From NCBI GenBank assembly GCA_903832005.1, contig CAIKZO010000077.1, forward strand, positions 92,016 to 156,015: DNA of 64,000 bases, given 5' to 3'. Positions 60,337 to 64,000 of this stretch are shown in pieces. How positions within the stretch are numbered: the stretch's first letter is position 1; every line of letters begins with the position of its first letter. Source of the DNA: Enhydrobacter aerosaccus. Lineage in GTDB: Bacteria; Pseudomonadota; Alphaproteobacteria; Reyranellales; Reyranellaceae. The notes under the pieces are model-generated. The model did not search any database and was not told where the DNA came from. It worked only from the letters and a program-made list of their open reading frames with translations. The position numbers and the translations under genes were made by a program.

Positions 60337-61497
60337 ATGTATCAGGTTAACGAAGAACATCAGATGCTGCGCGATCTCGTGAAGAAGTTCGTGCGCAACG
60401 AACTGATGCCGCTCGAGAAGAACATCCTCGACCGCTTTGCGTCGGGCCAGCCCGCGTCGCTCAACGACGAGGAGAACCAGAAGCTCTTCAAGCAGTGCAA
60501 GGAACTGGGCCTGTGGGCACTCGACGTGCCTGAGGAAGCTGGCGGCGCCAACCTGCCGGCCGTGGCGCTGGTCGGCGTCAACGAGGAGCTGGCCTATGCG
60601 GCCGTGCCCTTCACCTTCCCGCCGGATTCTCCCAACCTGCACATGATGCTGCAGACGGTGACGCCCGAGCAGCGCAAGAAATACCTCGAGCCCTACGCGG
60701 CGGGCGAGACGACCTCCGCGATCGCGATCTCCGAGCCGGGCGCGGGCGGCGATCCCGCCGGCATGAAGACACGCGCGGTGAAGGACGGCGATCACTGGGT
60801 GATCAACGGCCGCAAGATCTGGATCAGCCGCATCGCCAAGGCCGACTTCACCATCGCCATGGCGGTCACGGACCCGGAGAAGGGCTCGCGCGGCGGCATC
60901 ACCGCCTTCCTGGTCGACAAGGGCACGCCCGGTCTCGTGGTGGCGCGCGCCATCCCGATGCTGGCCGGCCAGCGCACCTACGAAGTCGTGTTCGAGGATT
61001 GCCGCGTCCATGAGAGCCAGGTGCTGGGCAAGATCGGCGCCGGCTTCGCACCGATGCAGCTGCGCCTCACCATCCGCCGACTGCAGATGGGCGCGTGGTG
61101 CATCGGCATGGCCCAGCGCGCGCTCGACATGATGGTCGAGCATGTGAACCAGCGCGTCACCTTCGGCCAGAAGCTGGCCGACCGGCAGGCGATCCAGTGG
61201 TGGGTGGCCGACGCCGCCACCAAGCTGCACGCCTGCCGCCTGATGGTGATGGATGCCGCGGTGAAGCAGGACGATGGCCGCGACGTGCGCATGGAGGCCT
61301 CGATGATCAAGGTCTTCGCCACCGAGATGGCGACCGAGATCATCGACCATGCCCAGCAGTCGTTCGGCGCCATGGGCGTGACCCAGGAACTGCCGCTCAG
61401 CTGGCTTGCACAGAAAGTGCGCACCATGCGGGTTTACGAAGGCCCGTCCGAGGTGCACCGTATGGTCATCGCCCGCCGCATCCTTGGGGGACGCTAG
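60337..61497 (+). CDS. Acyl-CoA dehydrogenase
   Basis: 386 residues, three-domain flavoprotein. AIAISEPGAGGDPAGM is the FAD/substrate motif; the C-terminal QSFGAMGVTQELPLSWLAQK and YEGPSEVHRMVIARRI are family signatures, the latter carrying the usual catalytic Glu region of this branch. It oxidises an acyl-CoA to the enoyl-CoA and passes electrons to ETF. GGAG precedes ATG. A cupin gene follows after 30 bp. Confidence 0.95.
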   Translation: MYQVNEEHQMLRDLVKKFVRNELMPLEKNILDRFASGQPASLNDEENQKLFKQCKELGLWALDVPEEAGGANLPAVALVGVNEELAYAAVPFTFPPDSPNLHMMLQTVTPEQRKKYLEPYAAGETTSAIAISEPGAGGDPAGMKTRAVKDGDHWVINGRKIWISRIAKADFTIAMAVTDPEKGSRGGITAFLVDKGTPGLVVARAIPMLAGQRTYEVVFEDCRVHESQVLGKIGAGFAPMQLRLTIRRLQMGAWCIGMAQRALDMMVEHVNQRVTFGQKLADRQAIQWWVADAATKLHACRLMVMDAAVKQDDGRDVRMEASMIKVFATEMATEIIDHAQQSFGAMGVTQELPLSWLAQKVRTMRVYEGPSEVHRMVIARRILGGR

Positions 61498-61527
61498 GGG
61501 CGGTCGCTAAAAATCAGGAGGGTTGTC

Positions 61528-62070
61528 ATGACCTATACGCTCGACGCTTTCGTGAAAGACGCACAGGCCTCGCTCAAGGCCCACGACGGCCCGGAAGGAC
61601 GCGAGAAGGTGCGCGTGCTGCTCGAGAAATTGCTCGGCAACAAGACGTTCGTCGATGAGGCGGTCGGTCCCGCCGCGCCCATGGGCACGCGCAAGCTCTA
61701 CGAGGACAAGGACCTGGGCTTCGTCGTGCTCGCGCACTGCAACGCCAAGGCGCACAAGAGCCCGCCGCACGATCACGGCAGCTCGTGGGCGGTCTACGGC
61801 CAGGCGGTGCGCTACACCGACATGAGCGAGTTCAAGCGCATCGATGCCAGCGACAGCGCGGGCGACGCCAAGCTCGAGAAGACCAAGAGCTACCGACTCG
61901 AGCCCGGCCACGCCGGCGTCTACGACGTGAAGGCGATCCACGCCATCGACTATCCCGACGGCAGCCGCTTCGTGCGCGTCACCGGCCGGGATCTCGACTT
62001 CGTGCAGCGCCTGAAGTTCGACATGGACGCCGGCAAGGCGATCACCATCGAGAGCGCCAGCGCGAGCTGA
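61528..62070 (+). CDS. Cupin-fold protein, cysteine-dioxygenase-like
   Basis: 180 residues. The metal-binding pattern is PPHDHGSSWAVYG with H81 and H83, plus H138 in KAIHAIDYPDGS. This is the 3-His layout of cysteine dioxygenase and related thiol dioxygenases, which oxidise a thiol using Fe(II) and oxygen. Whether the substrate is a thiol is not shown. AGGAGGG precedes ATG 61528. It likely shares a transcript with the acyl-CoA dehydrogenase. Confidence 0.8.
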   Translation: MTYTLDAFVKDAQASLKAHDGPEGREKVRVLLEKLLGNKTFVDEAVGPAAPMGTRKLYEDKDLGFVVLAHCNAKAHKSPPHDHGSSWAVYGQAVRYTDMSEFKRIDASDSAGDAKLEKTKSYRLEPGHAGVYDVKAIHAIDYPDGSRFVRVTGRDLDFVQRLKFDMDAGKAITIESASAS

Positions 62071-62113
62071 TACTTTTCGCGCTCCTCCCGCACGCTAAGG
62101 GAGCATTTAGGCC

Positions 62114-62407
62114 TTAGTGCAAAAGATCGTCGATCTTCAGGTCGGTTAGGCGCTGTACAGCAGCCACGCTTTTGGAGCGGACAGTCGGATTTTCTTCGAC
62201 TGCCCGGCCATACCAATATCTTGCAGCATGAAGGTCACCGAGCAGCTCGTAGCATTCGCCTAGTTTCTCGCCGAGCCATCCCCCATCCAGGGAGGGGTCG
62301 TCGTCTGCCATGAACAGATAGATCTTGATCGCATCGGCTGGACGGCCTTCTACCATCAAGTGAGTGGCGCTGCGTTCTAGGTCGTTGAAGTCGTGCCTTG
62401 TCGCCAT
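62114..62407 (-). CDS. Small TPR-like protein
   Basis: 97 residues from ATG 62407 (MATRHDFND), with GGAG 7 bases before; the ATG at 62443 is less likely. Helices DLERSATHLMVEGRPADAIKIYLFM and ECYELLGDLHAARYWYGRAVEENP are one to two tetratricopeptide units. It probably mediates protein contacts. It converges on the cupin gene 44 bp away, and lies downstream of the LysR gene with a strong hairpin between. Confidence 0.7.
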   Translation of the reverse strand: MATRHDFNDLERSATHLMVEGRPADAIKIYLFMADDDPSLDGGWLGEKLGECYELLGDLHAARYWYGRAVEENPTVRSKSVAAVQRLTDLKIDDLLH

Positions 62408-62445
62408 CTTGTTCTCCAAGCACCTCGACTGCATCGCCATCATAT

Positions 62446-62471
62446 TCCTCTCCCCCGCTAGGGGGAGAGGA
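62446..62471. repeat. Perfect C/G-rich hairpin (REP-like)
   Basis: TCCTCTCCCCC and GGGGGAGAGGA are exact 11-bp arms around GCTA. It lies between the LysR stop and the TPR-like start and may stop LysR transcription, though no T-run follows. It belongs with the element at 36168. Confidence 0.65.
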
Positions 62472-62493
62472 GATTGAAAGTAAGCATCTTTCG

Positions 62494-63411
62494 TCAGACC
62501 TTCGGTGGACGTGCCCGAACGTGATCGATGAAGGCGCGGAGCTTGGGCAACACCTGACGGACGCCTGAGTGATAGAGGAAGATGCCGGGCGTTTTGGCCG
62601 CGTAGGCGGTTAGCACTTCCTCGAGCCGTCCGTCGCGCACGTCCCGCGCGGCGACCGGTTCAGGCACCTGGGCCAGTCCCACACCACTTCGCGCCGCCCC
62701 GAGCATGGTCGGGAAGTCGTTGACCACGAGCGGTCCTCTCACCCCGACGTCGATCGATCGCCCACCGTCCTCCGCCCGCCATGGCGCGACCGCGCCGCTC
62801 GATCGCCGCATCCTCACGCACGAATGATTGCGCAGGTCGTCGAGTGTGTTGGGGCGCCCGCGGCGGTCCAGGTAGGCGGGACTGCCGACGATGACGAAGC
62901 GGAACGGCGGCGTGAGGCGCACCGCGACCATGTCTGCCGCAATGAACTCGCCCATCCGGATGCCGGCATCGAAACCGTCCCTGGCGAGATCGGCGAGCTC
63001 GGCGCTGGCGACGATCTCCACCACCACGTCGGGATAGGCCTCCGCGAAGGAGGCGAGGATGGGCTCGAGCAGCAGGGGCACCACGGCCCGGGGGACGGCG
63101 AGGCGCAGCAGGCCGGACGGTCGGTCGGCCAGCCCTCGGGCGGCGTCGCCGGCGGCGACGATTCCTTCGAACGCGGGCCTCGCATGCTCAAGAAAGCGCT
63201 CGCCCGCCTCGGTCAGGCCGACGCTGCGCGTCGTGCGCGTGAACAGCGCGATGCCGACGCGCGCCTCGAGAGCGCGAATCGCCTGGCTGATCGCCGACGG
63301 CGTGATCCCGAGATCGTCGGCGGCTTGGCGGAAACTGCGGCGCGCGGCCACGCGGAGGAAGGCCTCGACACCCTCCAGCGCCCCGCGCGCCACTATGTAG
63401 TTATGCTTCAT
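62494..63411 (-). CDS. LysR-family transcriptional regulator
   Basis: 305 residues. The N-terminal winged helix (AFLRVAARRSFRQAADDLGITPSAISQAIRALEARVG) is typical, quoted here as FRQAADDLGITPSAISQAIR; then the effector domain. It probably activates or represses the divergent membrane-protein gene at 63483 (71 bp gap), as LysR genes usually do. It belongs to the CrgA-like group with a RPSGLLRLAVPR motif after the HTH. Confidence 0.95.
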   Translation of the reverse strand: MKHNYIVARGALEGVEAFLRVAARRSFRQAADDLGITPSAISQAIRALEARVGIALFTRTTRSVGLTEAGERFLEHARPAFEGIVAAGDAARGLADRPSGLLRLAVPRAVVPLLLEPILASFAEAYPDVVVEIVASAELADLARDGFDAGIRMGEFIAADMVAVRLTPPFRFVIVGSPAYLDRRGRPNTLDDLRNHSCVRMRRSSGAVAPWRAEDGGRSIDVGVRGPLVVNDFPTMLGAARSGVGLAQVPEPVAARDVRDGRLEEVLTAYAAKTPGIFLYHSGVRQVLPKLRAFIDHVRARPPKV

Positions 63412-63482
63412 GGTTCATGGAGATTATGCCGGATTATCGAACGACGGAAGGCGCCCTAGCTTCAGGCAAAGCAGGAGCACCC

Positions 63483-64000
63483 ATGCCAACGGCCCTCATC
63501 TTTCCGATCCATCTCGTACTCGGCTACGTCGCCTGGGCGCTTTGCTTCGGCGCGTACATCTGGTCCCGGCTCTAGTCGATGGCGCCGGCCGATGCGATGC
63601 GTGCTATCGCCACGCTGCATGGCTTTCGCTTCTTCGGACTGGTGTTCATCCTGCCGGGAGTCGTTGGCCCCGACCTGCCGCCCAGTTTCGCGACCTATGC
63701 CGCCTACGGCGATTTCACGACCGGGGTGCTGGCGCTCCTGGCGCTTCTCACCTTCCGCGTGCGCGCGCTGTTCTGGCTCTTCGTCGCCGCCTTCAATCTC
63801 TTCGGGATGATCGATCTCGTGCTCGACTACACCCATGCCATCGAGGCCGGCCTTCCCGCGCAGGCCGGGCAATTGGCAGCGACCTACGCCATTCCGATTA
63901 TTTACGTGCCGCTGCTGATGATCACGCACCTCGCTGCCGTCTATTTGGCGGTGCGTCCTCGTCTTCAAACCGCTGGGACCGCGGACCTCCAGGTCCGCTC
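63483..64000 (+). pseudogene. Membrane protein gene interrupted by an in-frame TAG, right end cut by the window
   Basis: ATG 63483 opens 30 codons (MPTALIFPIHLVLGYVAW, one membrane helix) ending at TAG 63573-63575. The same frame continues without another stop to the window end (141 codons) with FRFFGLVFILPGVVGPDLPP and several more membrane helices. The two parts read as one protein, so this is probably a nonsense mutation (or a sequencing error). A restart at ATG 63579, 3 bases after the stop, is the alternative, but no ribosome binding site is visible there. It is divergent from the LysR gene, likely its target. Confidence 0.75.

Noticed and set aside
63462..63968. A 168-codon open frame on the minus strand at the right edge
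   Set aside because: Antisense to the interrupted membrane-protein gene, whose sense frame shows coherent membrane helices.

Overview
The window is a high-GC, gene-dense bacterial chromosome segment. Gene content and style point to an alphaproteobacterium of the soil type (Reyranella or another Rhodospirillales/Hyphomicrobiales-like lineage). The clues are several orphan Bug/TctC-type solute receptors, many stand-alone catabolic enzymes, a cyanide-insensitive-type bd oxidase, an Irr-box-like palindrome before ahpC, and REP-like hairpins. The genus is a guess. I see no rRNA, tRNA, insertion sequence, prophage, plasmid origin or CRISPR array, and no gene-free stretch longer than about 200 bases.

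Layout. 1-3.5 kb: a left-truncated luciferase-like oxidoreductase, a secreted metallo-beta-lactamase-fold hydrolase, and a Cys-less thiolase plus DUF35 pair. 3.6-8.3 kb (minus): a three-gene catabolic operon of molybdenum hydroxylase, Bug receptor and FAD hydroxylase, divergent from a hydantoinase-B gene. 10-16.3 kb: two tandem paralogous secreted proteins, an asparaginase, a cydA-cydB-small-subunit operon, and an MscS channel with a cyclic-nucleotide-binding-like domain. 16.3-22.7 kb: hydrolases, an isomerase, a ribosome-hibernation-type factor, an Lrp regulator, a dehydrogenase and an aldo-keto reductase. 22.7-26.5 kb: a double-length TetR regulator followed by a NitT/TauT-type ABC transporter. 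26.5-32.3 kb: two paralogous polysaccharide-deacetylase-fold enzymes around an MFS carrier, topoisomerase IB, an SDR and a PhyH-type dioxygenase. 32.3-45.9 kb: a metallophosphoesterase, a ketopantoate-reductase-like protein, a class III adenylate cyclase, oligopeptidase B, an HpcH-type aldolase, a 2-hydroxyacid dehydrogenase, a FecR/DUF6600 surface protein with a repetitive tail, and an efflux pump/methyltransferase operon divergent from a MarR regulator. 45.9-56.4 kb: a second luciferase-like enzyme, a VOC protein, ahpC-ahpD, two receptors, a transglutaminase, an aldehyde dehydrogenase, and a thioesterase/AtzG-like/amidase operon. 56.6-64 kb: an HU-like protein with a clear terminator, a class III aminotransferase, a YdcF-type protein coupled to an ABC receptor, an acyl-CoA dehydrogenase, a cupin, a TPR-like protein, and a LysR regulator divergent from a membrane-protein gene broken by an in-frame TAG.

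Themes. Most genes serve uptake and oxidative or hydrolytic breakdown of organic acids, amides and ring compounds. Several regulators sit next to palindromes that look like their operators (Lrp, TetR, MarR), and ahpC carries an Irr-box-like site. The items most worth checking are the covalent double-TetR protein and its operator, the Irr-like site at ahpCD, the orphan molybdenum hydroxylase operon, the Cys-less thiolase/DUF35 pair, and the interrupted gene at the right edge.
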